Source: Actinoallomurus purpureus (lineage in GTDB: Bacteria > Actinomycetota > Actinomycetes > Streptosporangiales > Streptosporangiaceae). Taken from it: a DNA stretch of 64,000 nt. The notes below the pieces were generated by a model. That model worked only from the letters and a program-made list of their open reading frames with translations, did not search any database and was not told where the DNA came from. Location of the stretch: assembly GCF_024055795.1 (NCBI RefSeq), contig NZ_JAMXMY010000017.1:160497-224496 (forward strand). Direction: 5' to 3'. Position 1 is the first letter of the stretch. The number at the start of each line of letters is the position of its first letter. The position numbers were made by a program, and so were the translations under genes. Positions 6,886-14,615 of this stretch are shown here, piece after piece.

Positions 6886-7755
6886 TCAGGGCGCGGCCGG
6901 TACGACGGCCAGCGGACAGTGCGCCCGGTGCAGCAGCGCATGGGAGACCGAGCCGAGCAGCAACCCCGTGAAGCCGCCCCGGCCGCGTGTCCCCACCACC
7001 AGCAGATCCGCCCGCGCGGAGGCACCCGCAAGTACGCGCGCGGCGCGACCGTGCACCACCTCCGAGGCCACCTCGACGGCGGGGAACTTCTCCCGCCAGG
7101 CCACGAGCGCCTCCTCGACGCGCCGCAGTTCCTCCTCCGCCACGATCTGCGGGTCGTACACCAGCGGCTGCATGTCGCCCGGGCCGGCCGACGCCGGGTG
7201 CGACCACGCGTGCACCACCCGCAGCCGCGCGCCCCGCAGCGCCGCCTCCTCGAACGCGAACGCGATGGCCGGCTCGCCCGCCATCGCCGCGGCGTCCACC
7301 CCGACCACGACCTCACTCGACGCCACCGGTTCCAGGTTCCGGACCACCACCACGGGCAGCCGCGCGTGCGAGACGACCTGCAGCGTCGTCGAGCCCAGCA
7401 GGAGGCCCGCCGCCGCGCCGGTCCCATGCCCGCCCAGCACGAGCATCGCCGCGTCGCCGGACCGCTCCAGGAGCGCCCGGGTCGCCGATCCGGGTACGAC
7501 CTCACCCTCGACCGCGACGCCGGGGGCGCGCTCGCGCGCGGCCGCCACGGCCTCGTCGACGACCTCGTGCCCCTGGGACAGCAGCCACCTGCGCACTGAG
7601 GCGAAGCGGGCGTCGACCGGTGTGTCGTACAGCCATGGCGCGACGGCGTGCAGGATCCGCAGGGGCAGGCCCCGGCGGACCGCGTCCTCGGCCGCCCATC
7701 GCACGGCGGACGCGCCGCTGTCGGACCCGTCCGTTCCCACCCGGATCACCTTCAT
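6886..7755 (-). CDS. Universal stress protein, tandem Usp domains, 289 aa
   Basis: Two full Usp domains: the first from MKVIRVGTDGSDSGASAVRWA with the loop GGHGTGAAAGLLLGSTTL, the second from VVVGVDAAAMAGEPAIAFAFEEA with GTRGRGGFTGLLLGSVSHALL and CPLAVVP. The second loop is the consensus ATP-binding form; the first has GHGTGAA and may bind more weakly. ATG 7755 is preceded by GGGAGGGAG. The protein is cytosolic and is expected to dimerise. It heads the probable two-gene unit with the Acg-type nitroreductase. I searched the 240 nt upstream for a DosR-like box and found none with better than 7 of 12 matches. Confidence 0.9.
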   Translation of the reverse strand: MKVIRVGTDGSDSGASAVRWAAEDAVRRGLPLRILHAVAPWLYDTPVDARFASVRRWLLSQGHEVVDEAVAAARERAPGVAVEGEVVPGSATRALLERSGDAAMLVLGGHGTGAAAGLLLGSTTLQVVSHARLPVVVVRNLEPVASSEVVVGVDAAAMAGEPAIAFAFEEAALRGARLRVVHAWSHPASAGPGDMQPLVYDPQIVAEEELRRVEEALVAWREKFPAVEVASEVVHGRAARVLAGASARADLLVVGTRGRGGFTGLLLGSVSHALLHRAHCPLAVVPAAP

Positions 7756-8506
7756 GATCGGCTCCCTCCCCCGCCGGGGGTTCGTGGCGCCCGGCACCTC
7801 ACGTCCAGCACATCCGCGCGGCGATGAGGACCCCAGGGGCGAAAGGTCCTCGGTGCCCTCCCGTTGGTCCCGGATCAGCGGCCGGGACGGCACCGGTGTC
7901 GCGGGCAGGGCCGCCGCACCCGTACGGCGATCGGCCGGTGCTCCCGGAATCGCGGTGCGGGGACAGGGCTCCGTTTGCCGTCCATGGCCGGCCCGAGCCC
8001 GTCACATGAGGGTCCCATTGTGCAGGCCGCCAAGGCCATTCCCTTCCCCTGCCGGGCACCTTAATGATTCGCGCCCGCGCTATGCGTCGAATGACTCTCC
8101 ATATGCCGCTGAATCACGCCAGGAGGGGTGGTCCGGCGAACGCGCGCGCCCCGTCGGCACTTTGATGGGGCCCGCACCCACCTCCCGAGCGGAAAGAGCG
8201 ACTCCGGCGGTACGGACGCGCGCCGGCCCCGCCGACGCACCGGGACCGACCGGGGTGCGGGCTGCGACCTCGACCCCTGTGATCGCCCGTCGCCCCGCGA
8301 TCCAAAAGCAGTCATATTTCCGACTTAAAGTGCAGACATCAGATATGGAGAATGAGAGTCAATTATCACCATATATGGCCTCATGCGGTTGATTCTGGCC
8401 AGCCGGGGAGATGCTGTTGTTTGTGGCGATCGGACCGAAATAGTCCAATTGCCGGGCGCGATCGATCATGACCGCGCCACACACCGACCCAAGGAGGTTG
8501 CCTCAG
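7756..8506. other. Long intergenic region with an AT-rich patch
   Basis: No frame here has convincing coding character; the open frames are short and arginine-rich. The left part (7756-8060) is the leader of the stress-protein gene and contains GAGGACC at 7817-7823 paired with a distal GGTCCTC. Bases about 8310-8400 are strikingly AT-rich for this genome (repeated ATAT and TCATATTTC-like runs) and probably hold the promoter of the secreted peptide gene at 8507. Confidence 0.5.
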
Positions 8507-8743
8507 ATGAGGATTCCGAAGCGGATGGCACTCGCCGTCTCTGGCCTGGCCTTTGCGGGAGCGACCGCCCTGACGCTGGGGGCCGCCGCACCGGCCGGCG
8601 CCCAGACGGTGAGCAGCACCCCTCAGCACGCCATCAGCGGCCACTTCTGGGGCGGCTGTGGGGGCGGCTGGGGCTGGGGCGGCGGCTGGGGCGGCGGCTG
8701 CGGCGGCGGCTGGGACGACTGCTGGGACGACTGCTGGTGCTGA
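8507..8743 (+). CDS. Small secreted Gly/Trp/Cys-rich peptide, 78 aa
   Basis: The protein has a clear signal peptide: a basic MRIPKRM start, a hydrophobic core (ALAVSGLAFAGATALTLGAAA) and an AGA-QT cleavage site near residue 32. The mature part, about 46 residues, is almost wholly Gly, Trp, Cys and Asp: GGC, GGGW and GGGWGGGC blocks, then the repeat DDCW twice and a terminal Cys. I count five cysteines in the mature part. The ribosome site AAGGAGG lies ten bases before ATG 8507, which fixes the start. I recognise no family. Possible roles are a cell-surface or cell-wall glycine-rich structural peptide or a metal-binding peptide; none is demonstrated. An upstream in-frame ATG at 8468 would destroy the signal sequence. 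Confidence 0.75.
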   Translation: MRIPKRMALAVSGLAFAGATALTLGAAAPAGAQTVSSTPQHAISGHFWGGCGGGWGWGGGWGGGCGGGWDDCWDDCWC

Positions 8744-8909
8744 TCCCGGCCATCCACTAGGAGAGCCGGTGATGGCGCTCGCGAGGCCACGTGATGCGAC
8801 CGGGCGCCATCGACATGGAGGGTCCCGCGCCCCCGAGGGGTGCGGGGCCCTTCGCACGCTCATCGCGGAGGGCAAACCGTTCCGTGCTCGGCCAGGGAAA
8901 AACGTGAAG

Positions 8910-8957
8910 CTTACTCACTAGTAAGTTGACGGACGTTACGGGTTTGTTACAGATAAG
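8910..8957 (+). promoter_or_regulatory. Promoter with dyad operator ahead of the secreted protein gene
   Basis: CTTACT (8910-8915) and AGTAAG (8920-8925) form a perfect 6-bp dyad with a 4-nt centre. It abuts TTGACG (8926-8931), a good -35 hexamer. About 16 nt later TACAGA (8948-8953) could be the -10, and a second half-match TTAC/GTAA straddles it. The dyad resembles a TetR/MarR-type operator; the regulator is not identified. The first base of the gene is 9015. Confidence 0.45.
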
Positions 8958-9014
8958 TAAGAGGCCCGGGTCAAGACCTCCCCCGCTACCTCCCGGGCCG
9001 GAAGGAGCCCCCCG

Positions 9015-9539
9015 ATGAGCAAGTCCCTGGGTCGGCGCGCGGCCACCGCCGCCACGGTCATCGCGCTCGGCGGCCTCGGTGTCGTCGCAGCACAGGCACC
9101 GGCCGGCGCGTCGACCTTCACCACCACCTACAGCTGCAGCTCCATCCTGGGAACCCAGACCATCACCGTCAACGGGACCGCCACGGCGTCGCCCAACCCC
9201 ACCACGGTCAACACCTCGACCCACTTCACGGTCCACGTCTCGACCAGCCTGTCGTCCCCGCTGGCGATCAACTCGTGGAGCGCCACACTGGGCGCCGACG
9301 TGAGCGGTGCGCAGACCGCGTCCTTCCAGCTCACCGGATCCGGCGGCTCGATACCCGCGAACCAGGCGATCACCGCCGACGTGGCCGGCAACTGGACTCC
9401 GACCGTCACCGGAACCGACCAGTTCCAGGGCGGCAACCTCAGCATCAAGGCGAACGTCGCGATCTTCGGGAACATCACGGCCACGTGCACCCCGAGCACC
9501 CCGCGCCCCGTCGCCGAGACGCTGACCGTCACCTCCTGA
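9015..9539 (+). CDS. Secreted Thr/Ser-rich beta-sandwich-like protein
   Basis: This 174-residue protein starts with a Sec signal peptide (MSKSLGRRAATAATVIALGG then APAGA-S, cleavage near residue 32). The mature domain of about 140 residues is dominated by alternating Thr/Ser/Val strands, with two cysteines near the N-terminus (YSCSS) and C-terminus (ATCTPS) likely forming one disulfide. This fits an immunoglobulin-like or DUF6801-like secreted domain seen in actinomycetes, but I cannot name it firmly. It has no enzyme motif, wall anchor or transmembrane helix. The ribosome site GAAGGAG precedes ATG 9015. A possible operator-promoter lies at 8910-8957 and a hairpin terminator follows. Confidence 0.7.
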   Translation: MSKSLGRRAATAATVIALGGLGVVAAQAPAGASTFTTTYSCSSILGTQTITVNGTATASPNPTTVNTSTHFTVHVSTSLSSPLAINSWSATLGADVSGAQTASFQLTGSGGSIPANQAITADVAGNWTPTVTGTDQFQGGNLSIKANVAIFGNITATCTPSTPRPVAETLTVTS

Positions 9540-9573
9540 CCCCGCCGACCGGGACGGCCTCGCACGCAACGGT

Positions 9574-9594
9574 GCGGGGCCGCTCCGGCCCCGC
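9574..9594 (+). terminator. Hairpin terminator of the secreted protein gene
   Basis: GCGGGGCCG and CGGCCCCGC form a perfect 9-bp stem with a 3-nt loop 34 nt past the stop. It has no T-run. Confidence 0.6.
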
Positions 9595-9768
9595 CGGTCA
9601 TACCTCGGACGCCTGCTCCCGGCCCGAGAGGACCGGCTCCTCGGGGAGACCCTCGCCGGTCGCCGGCTCCGCCCGGCCGCCGATCTGCGCCACGCCGGCC
9701 GTACTTGTCACCGGACGATCTCAGGAGACGTCACGGGAAGGTAGCGAAACCGCCTGCTGCGGGCTTGG

Positions 9769-10260
9769 TCAACCGGGGCGCGACCAGCGGGCGAGCCTGC
9801 GTCCCACCAGGAGGTAGGCGATGGCCGCACCCGCCGTGTTGAGGATCACATCGTCGACGTCGAAGCTGCGCCCCGTGATCCCAAAGCCCTGGACCGCCTC
9901 GATCCCCAGCGAGATCACGGCCGCCGCGAGGGTGAGTCGTACGAGGCCGCGAAGGCGGGCGAACAGGACGGGCAGCAGGACTCCGAGCGGCATGAGAAGC
10001 GCGAGGTTGCCGCCGATCTCGAGCAGCGCCTCCTTGACACTCGGCCGGTCGAGGTAGAACCGCAGGGTGGCCCCGGGGTGGGGATTGTCGTGCACCTGGC
10101 CTCCGGCCCCTGGCACCGGGCGCAGCGTGAGCCGGGCGAGTACGACGGCGAAGACCACGGCCGCGGCGAGTGCCACGAGGATCCACAGCCAACGGATGAG
10201 TCGCGCGGCGAGAGACCGGGAGACCTTGTTCGTGCCACGCCGCTTCGCGACGAACAGCAT
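9769..10260 (-). CDS. VanZ-family membrane protein
   Basis: This 163-residue protein has four predicted membrane helices. The VanZ signature lies in the last third: GIEAVQGFGI, then GRSFDVDDVILNTAGAAIAYLL, with the conserved E-x2-Q, R, D-x2-D and N-x2-G. VanZ-like proteins are named after a teicoplanin-resistance accessory gene, but most chromosomal members are of unknown function in envelope physiology. ATG 10260 is chosen because GGGAAGG lies six bases upstream; a longer in-frame extension to 10500 reads through unlikely sequence. It is divergent from the nitronate monooxygenase gene, and there is no glycopeptide-resistance gene nearby. Confidence 0.85.
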   Translation of the reverse strand: MLFVAKRRGTNKVSRSLAARLIRWLWILVALAAAVVFAVVLARLTLRPVPGAGGQVHDNPHPGATLRFYLDRPSVKEALLEIGGNLALLMPLGVLLPVLFARLRGLVRLTLAAAVISLGIEAVQGFGITGRSFDVDDVILNTAGAAIAYLLVGRRLARWSRPG

Positions 10261-10414
10261 CTTCGCCTTCCCAGAGAGTCGGGGGCCACTGATGGGGACG
10301 TGCGACCGATACCCGCCCAACCGCGAGATATTCGCCGCAGTACGGTTCCCGTACGCTGGTTCATTGGCCGAACTCATGGCCGGCGCCCCCGGCCCGTGGT
10401 GAACGGAGGGCGAG

Positions 10415-11470
10415 ATGATCTTCGACGAACTGCCCGTGCCGATCGTGCTCGCGCCGCTGGCCGGAGGCCCGTCCACCCCGCGCCTCACCGCCGCCGTCAC
10501 CGACGCCGGCGGGCTCGGCTTCCTCGCCGCCGGTTACCTCACCACCGACGCGCTGCGCACCCGGCTCGACGAGACGCGTGCGCTCACCCGCCGGCCCATC
10601 GGCGTCAACCTCTTCGTCCCCGGCCGTCCGACGGCCCCCGAGACCGTCGCACGGTACGCCGCTGGGCTCGCCGACGAGGCGGCCCGCGCCGGCGCGCCGC
10701 TCGGTGACCCGCGCTTCGAGGACGACGAGTGGGGGCCGAAGCTGGACCTGCTGACGGCCGCGCCCGTCCCCGTCGTGTCGTTCACCTTCGGCTGTCCCTC
10801 CCTCGACGTGATCGAGCGGCTGCACCGCGTCGGCAGCGAGGTGTGGGTGACGGTCACCCGGGAGGACGAGGCCGTCCACGCGGTCGGCGCGGGCGCCGAC
10901 GCCCTGGTCGTCCAGGGCGCCGAGGCCGGCGGGCACCGGGCCGCCTTCGTCGACGACGCCGCGGACCGCGCCGACGGGATTGGCCTGCTCTCCCTGCTGC
11001 AGCTCGTACGGCACGCCGTCGACGTGCCGCTGGTGGCCACCGGCGGCATCGCCACCGGTGCCGGCATCGCGGCGGCGCTGGCCGCCGGGGCCTCGGCCGC
11101 CCAGCTCGGCACCGCGTTCCTTCGCTGCCCCGAGGCCGGCACCTCTCCGGTGCACCGGCGGGCGCTGGTCTCCCCTGCCCCGACCGCGATGACGCGGGCG
11201 TTCACCGGGCGCCTCGCGCGCGGCGTCCTCAACCGTTTCCTCGACGAGCACAGCGACGACGCGCCCGTGGCCTACCCGGAGATCCACCACGTCACCGCGC
11301 CGCTACGGCAGGCCGCGCGCGCCGCCGGCGACCCCGACCTGGTGAACCTGTGGGCCGGCCAGGCCCACTCTCTCGCCCGGGAGATGCCCGCCGGTGAGCT
11401 CGTCGGCGCCCTCGTCGAAGAGACCGACGCGGCCCTGAAGGCCGCCACCGCCCGCCTGCGGCGGTCCTGA
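10415..11470 (+). CDS. Nitronate monooxygenase (2-nitropropane dioxygenase-like)
   Basis: This 351-residue TIM-barrel flavoenzyme would oxidise alkyl nitronates, such as propionate-3-nitronate, to aldehydes and nitrite using FMN and O2. The N-terminal PIVLAPLAGGPSTPRLTAAVTDAGGLGFLAAGYL is the family hallmark. The FMN phosphate and catalytic region reads VVQGAEAGGHR with the His near residue 174, followed by PLVATGGIATGAGIAAALAAGASAAQLGTAFL. The ribosome site GGAGGG lies just before ATG 10415. It stands alone, divergent from the VanZ-like gene, with recQ 71 nt downstream on the same strand. Some related proteins are enoyl reductases (FabK-like), but the GGHR motif favours a nitronate oxidase. 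Confidence 0.88.
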   Translation: MIFDELPVPIVLAPLAGGPSTPRLTAAVTDAGGLGFLAAGYLTTDALRTRLDETRALTRRPIGVNLFVPGRPTAPETVARYAAGLADEAARAGAPLGDPRFEDDEWGPKLDLLTAAPVPVVSFTFGCPSLDVIERLHRVGSEVWVTVTREDEAVHAVGAGADALVVQGAEAGGHRAAFVDDAADRADGIGLLSLLQLVRHAVDVPLVATGGIATGAGIAAALAAGASAAQLGTAFLRCPEAGTSPVHRRALVSPAPTAMTRAFTGRLARGVLNRFLDEHSDDAPVAYPEIHHVTAPLRQAARAAGDPDLVNLWAGQAHSLAREMPAGELVGALVEETDAALKAATARLRRS

Positions 11471-11541
11471 CCCGTACTCGGCCGTCCACAGGCCCCGGGA
11501 TTCGTGAGCCGGGAGGCGACGGTTGCTCATAGAGTGGCGGA

Positions 11542-13392
11542 ATGGCTTCCCCCCGAACCGACTCCGAGGTGAGCGAGGCGTCCGAGGTCCTGCGGCGGGT
11601 CTTCGGCTACGAAGAGTTCCGGGAGGGCCAGCAGGAGATCATCGAGCATGTCATCGCGGGCGGTGACGCGCTGGTGCTCATGCCGACGGGCGGCGGCAAG
11701 TCGCTGTGCTACCAGATCCCGGCGCTGGTGCGAAAGGGCGTCGGCGTCGTCGTCTCACCGCTCATCGCGCTGATGCAGGACCAGGTCGACGCGCTGCGGG
11801 CGCTCGGCGTGCGCGCGTGGTTCCTCAACTCCACGCAGGACCCGGACGAGCAGCGCACGGTGGAGGCGGCGTTCGTGGCCGGCGAGCTGGACCTGCTCTA
11901 CCTGGCTCCGGAGCGCCTGCGCCTGGAGTCGACGCTGCGGCTGCTCGACCGGGCCGACGTCTCGCTGTTCGCCATCGACGAGGCGCACTGCGTGGCGCAG
12001 TGGGGGCACGACTTCCGGCCGGACTACCTGGCGCTGTCGCTGCTGCACGAGCGCCGCCCCGACGTGCCCAGGATCGCGCTGACCGCCACCGCGACCCGGG
12101 CCACGCACCAGGAGATCGCGGCCCGGCTGACCCTGGAGGACGCCCGCCACTTCGTGGCGAGCTTCGACCGTCCGAACATCCAGTACCGCGTCGTGCCGAA
12201 GAAGGAGCCCAAACGGCAGCTGCTGGAACTGCTGCGCACCGAGCACCCGGGTGACGCCGGCATCGTCTACTGCCTGTCCCGGGCGTCGGTGGAGAAGATC
12301 GCCGCCTTCCTCGTGGAGAACGGCGTCCCGGCACTGCCGTACCACGCGGGGCTCGACCCGGTCACCCGCGCGGCGAACCAGGCGCGTTTCCTGCGGGAGG
12401 ACGGCATCGTCATGGTCGCCACCATCGCGTTCGGCATGGGCATCGACAAACCCGACGTGCGCTTCGTCGCCCACTTCGACCTGCCCAAGTCCGTCGAGGG
12501 CTACTACCAGGAGACCGGGCGCGCCGGGCGTGACGGCCTGCCCTCCACGGCCTGGCTGGCGTACGGCCTGCAGGACGTCATCCAGCAGCGCAAACTGATC
12601 GACACCTCCAACGGCGACGCCGCGCACCGGCGACGGCTCGGCTCTCACCTCGACGCGATGCTGGCGCTGTGCGAGACGGTCGAGTGCCGCCGCGTCCAGC
12701 TCCTCGCCTACTTCGGGCAGGAGGGCACCCCGTGCGGCAACTGTGACACCTGCCTGTCGCCGGCGGAGTCGTGGGACGGCACGATCGCCGCGCAGAAGGT
12801 CCTGTCGACCGTGCTGCGGCTGCTGCGCGAGCGGCGCCAGAAGTTCGGCGCGGGCCACATCGTCGACATCCTGCTCGGCAAGAAGACACCGAAGATCATC
12901 CAGCACGACCACGACACCCTCACGGTGTTCGGCGTCGGCACGGAGCTGAGCGACGTCGAGTGGCGTGGTGTCGTCCGCCAGCTCCTGGCCCAGGCGCTGC
13001 TGGCCGTCGAGGGCGACTACGGCACGCTCGTGCTCACCGACGGCAGCGCGGCCGTACTGCGCGGGGACCGACAGGTCCCCCTGCGCCGCGAGCCGGCGCG
13101 CACGGCCCCCAAGGCGGCCAAGGCCGCCAAGGCCCGCGGCGCGGCGGCCGCCGACCTGCCGGAGGAGGCCGCCCCCGTCTTCGAGCGGCTGCGCGCCTGG
13201 CGCGCCGCCACCGCCAAGGAGCAGGGAGTGCCCGCGTACGTCATCTTCCACGACGCGACGCTGCGCGAGATCGCCGTGCGCTCTCCCGCCTCCCTCGCCG
13301 AGCTGTCCTCCGTGGGCGGCGTCGGCGAGAGCAAGCTGGCCAAGTACGGACAGCACATCCTCGACACCCTGGCCGAGTCTCCCCCCGCCTGA
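11542..13392 (+). CDS. recQ: ATP-dependent DNA helicase RecQ
   Basis: This 616-residue superfamily-2 3'-to-5' helicase acts in recombination and stalled-fork repair. Walker A is at residues 49-54 (TGGGKS), the DEAH box at 146-149, and the RecQ aromatic loop follows ([13 protein letters not shown]). Helicase motifs V-VI include [15 protein letters not shown] and [10 protein letters not shown]. The four-cysteine zinc module spans about 377-402 (CETVECRR to CGNCDTC), then come a winged helix and a C-terminal HRDC domain (about 535-612). An Ala/Lys-rich linker ([16 protein letters not shown]) joins the last two. The length is normal for the family. ATG 11542 is the first plausible start. A strong 18-bp hairpin terminator follows at 13524. 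Confidence 0.96.
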   Translation: MASPRTDSEVSEASEVLRRVFGYEEFREGQQEIIEHVIAGGDALVLMPTGGGKSLCYQIPALVRKGVGVVVSPLIALMQDQVDALRALGVRAWFLNSTQDPDEQRTVEAAFVAGELDLLYLAPERLRLESTLRLLDRADVSLFAIDEAHCVAQWGHDFRPDYLALSLLHERRPDVPRIALTATATRATHQEIAARLTLEDARHFVASFDRPNIQYRVVPKKEPKRQLLELLRTEHPGDAGIVYCLSRASVEKIAAFLVENGVPALPYHAGLDPVTRAANQARFLREDGIVMVATIAFGMGIDKPDVRFVAHFDLPKSVEGYYQETGRAGRDGLPSTAWLAYGLQDVIQQRKLIDTSNGDAAHRRRLGSHLDAMLALCETVECRRVQLLAYFGQEGTPCGNCDTCLSPAESWDGTIAAQKVLSTVLRLLRERRQKFGAGHIVDILLGKKTPKIIQHDHDTLTVFGVGTELSDVEWRGVVRQLLAQALLAVEGDYGTLVLTDGSAAVLRGDRQVPLRREPARTAPKAAKAAKARGAAAADLPEEAAPVFERLRAWRAATAKEQGVPAYVIFHDATLREIAVRSPASLAELSSVGGVGESKLAKYGQHILDTLAESPPA

Positions 13393-13523
13393 GCGGCTGC
13401 CGTACCCCCTCCACCCGCACGCGACAAGGCGCACACTGCAGCCCGCGCGTCCCCTCACCGACGTGCATGCGACCCCCCGTCGACCTGCTTCGCGGCCGCA
13501 TCGCGGGGCCCGTGGCGTAAGAC

Positions 13524-13564
13524 GGACGCGGGCCGGCCGACGGGACGTCGGCCGGCCCGCGTCC
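13524..13564. terminator. Strong bidirectional hairpin terminator
   Basis: Two perfect 18-nt arms (13524-13541 and 13547-13564, beginning GGACGCGGGCC) enclose a 5-nt loop, between the convergent recQ and GlsB-type genes. Confidence 0.8.
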
Positions 13565-13581
13565 GGCAGGCGGATGTGGGA

Positions 13582-13854
13582 TCAGCGGACCCCTCGGCGG
13601 CCGTACATGCCGGCGGCGAGCGCCACACCCACGGCGGCCAGGCCGATCTGGAGGATCAGCTCCACCCAGTCGACGCCCTTGGTGTCGGCGACGCCGAGGC
13701 CGCCGGCGATGGCGGTGCCGATCAGCGCCGCGACGACGCCGATGACGATGGTGAGCCACATCGGGATGTGCTGACGGCCTGGAACGACGAGGCGGCCGAG
13801 CGCGCCGATGACCAGACCGATGATGATGGCGGTGATGATCCCAGTGACGTGCAT
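13582..13854 (-). CDS. GlsB/YeaQ/YmgE-family stress membrane protein, 90 aa
   Basis: This small integral membrane protein has three hydrophobic helices (about residues 4-21, 32-52 and 64-83). It carries the family's Gly-rich pattern GLVIGALGRLVVPGRQ and IVIGVVAALIGTAIAGGLG. Members are transglycosylase-associated or general-stress membrane proteins of unknown mechanism. ATG 13854 follows GAAGGAAG; an in-frame extension to 13926 is less likely. It is convergent with recQ across a strong terminator and divergent from the small gene at 14097. Confidence 0.88.
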   Translation of the reverse strand: MHVTGIITAIIIGLVIGALGRLVVPGRQHIPMWLTIVIGVVAALIGTAIAGGLGVADTKGVDWVELILQIGLAAVGVALAAGMYGRRGVR

Positions 13855-13992
13855 ATCCAGGGCTTCCTTCTCACTCGGGGCTCCGGGCGGTCGGATGGTT
13901 CCCGGGATCGGACCGGGTATGCACATCCCCTCCGCGATTCGGCGTCGTCCGTGGTAAGAGCCCGATCAACTCCCGTGGGGCAGGCATGACCG

Positions 13993-14052
13993 TTGACAGG
14001 GGCGACCCGTCGGCTATTATCTCTCATATCGAGAAGCTCTCGATCAGAGAGC
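13993..14052 (+). promoter_or_regulatory. Consensus sigma-70-type promoter with two dyad operators
   Basis: TTGACA (13993-13998), a 16-nt spacer and TATTAT (14015-14020) form an almost perfect housekeeping promoter, rare in this genome. Immediately after the -10 come TCTCATATCGAGA (14022-14034), with TCTC/GAGA ends, and GCTCTC-GATCA-GAGAGC (14036-14052), a perfect 6-bp dyad. Sites of the TCTC...GAGA type around the transcription start are typical of PadR-like repressors. I infer repression at this promoter; no padR gene is in the window. Confidence 0.65.
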
Positions 14053-14096
14053 CAACTCGTGGTCGTTGCCCGATTTCCCTGGAGGGAAAAACCGCG

Positions 14097-14561
14097 ATGA
14101 ACGCCACCAGCACCGACACCGTCCGCGTCCAGGCCCACTACGAGACCGTCAAGCGGCTCGGCCACTGGACGACCGCCCGCGACTTCGAGCTCCGCGCCCG
14201 CCGCGGCAGCACTGTCCTGGACCTGCGCTCGCCCCGGATCCCGGACGGCGACATCGAGGTGCGCATCGACCTCGACCACGCGATGCTCAAGTTGCTCGTC
14301 CCCGATGACGCCGTCATCGACCACTGGGACCTGGAGTGGCTCGGCCGTGGCCGGGTCAAGGACGCCGCAGGCACCGCCGTCGAGACCCCGGGTCGCCGCA
14401 TCCACCTGACCGGGCGGATCAGCCACGGAGAGGTCCGCGTCAACCGCGCCGGCGTGGCGGTCCTGTCCGCGATGTTCTCGCGGGAGTTCGTCGACGACGT
14501 GCGCCGTGCGCACAAGGAGGGCGGGACGCCGACCGTGGCCGACCCCGCCCACGAGGCCTGA
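14097..14561 (+). CDS. Small Hsp20/DUF1707-like regulated protein of unknown function, 154 aa
   Basis: This 154-residue soluble protein lacks a signal peptide and membrane helices. Its core is a run of beta strands: DFELRARRGSTVLDLRSPR, GDIEVRIDLDHAMLKLLVPD, then GRRIHLTGRISHGEVRVNRAGVAVLSAMFSREF. That pattern fits the cell-wall-active-antibiotics-response type beta fold often attached to DUF1707 proteins and seen alone in actinomycetes, though I hold this loosely. ATG 14097 has GGAGGGA ten to sixteen bases upstream. The consensus promoter and dyads at 13993-14052 suggest it is strongly inducible and under a repressor. A GC hairpin follows at 14576. Confidence 0.7.
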   Translation: MNATSTDTVRVQAHYETVKRLGHWTTARDFELRARRGSTVLDLRSPRIPDGDIEVRIDLDHAMLKLLVPDDAVIDHWDLEWLGRGRVKDAAGTAVETPGRRIHLTGRISHGEVRVNRAGVAVLSAMFSREFVDDVRRAHKEGGTPTVADPAHEA

Positions 14562-14575
14562 CGGGCGCGGCCGGC

Positions 14576-14599
14576 GCGGCGGCCCCCGGGGGGCGCCGC
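14576..14599. terminator. Hairpin between convergent genes
   Basis: GCGGCGGCCCCC and GGGGGGCGCCGC pair with only a small mismatch. The hairpin sits between the stop of the small protein gene and that of the convergent PAC2 gene. Confidence 0.55.
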
Positions 14600-14615
14600 G
14601 TCGGCCGCGTCGGCT

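Noticed and set aside
7817..7844. DosR-like box ahead of the third universal stress gene
   Set aside because: GAGGACC/GGTCCTC has the wrong spacing, and the best 15-mer there matches only about 7 of 12 defined positions.
9769..10260. Glycopeptide-resistance locus suggested by the VanZ-like gene
   Set aside because: No vanH, vanA, vanX or vanRS genes are nearby, and VanZ-like proteins are common without them.
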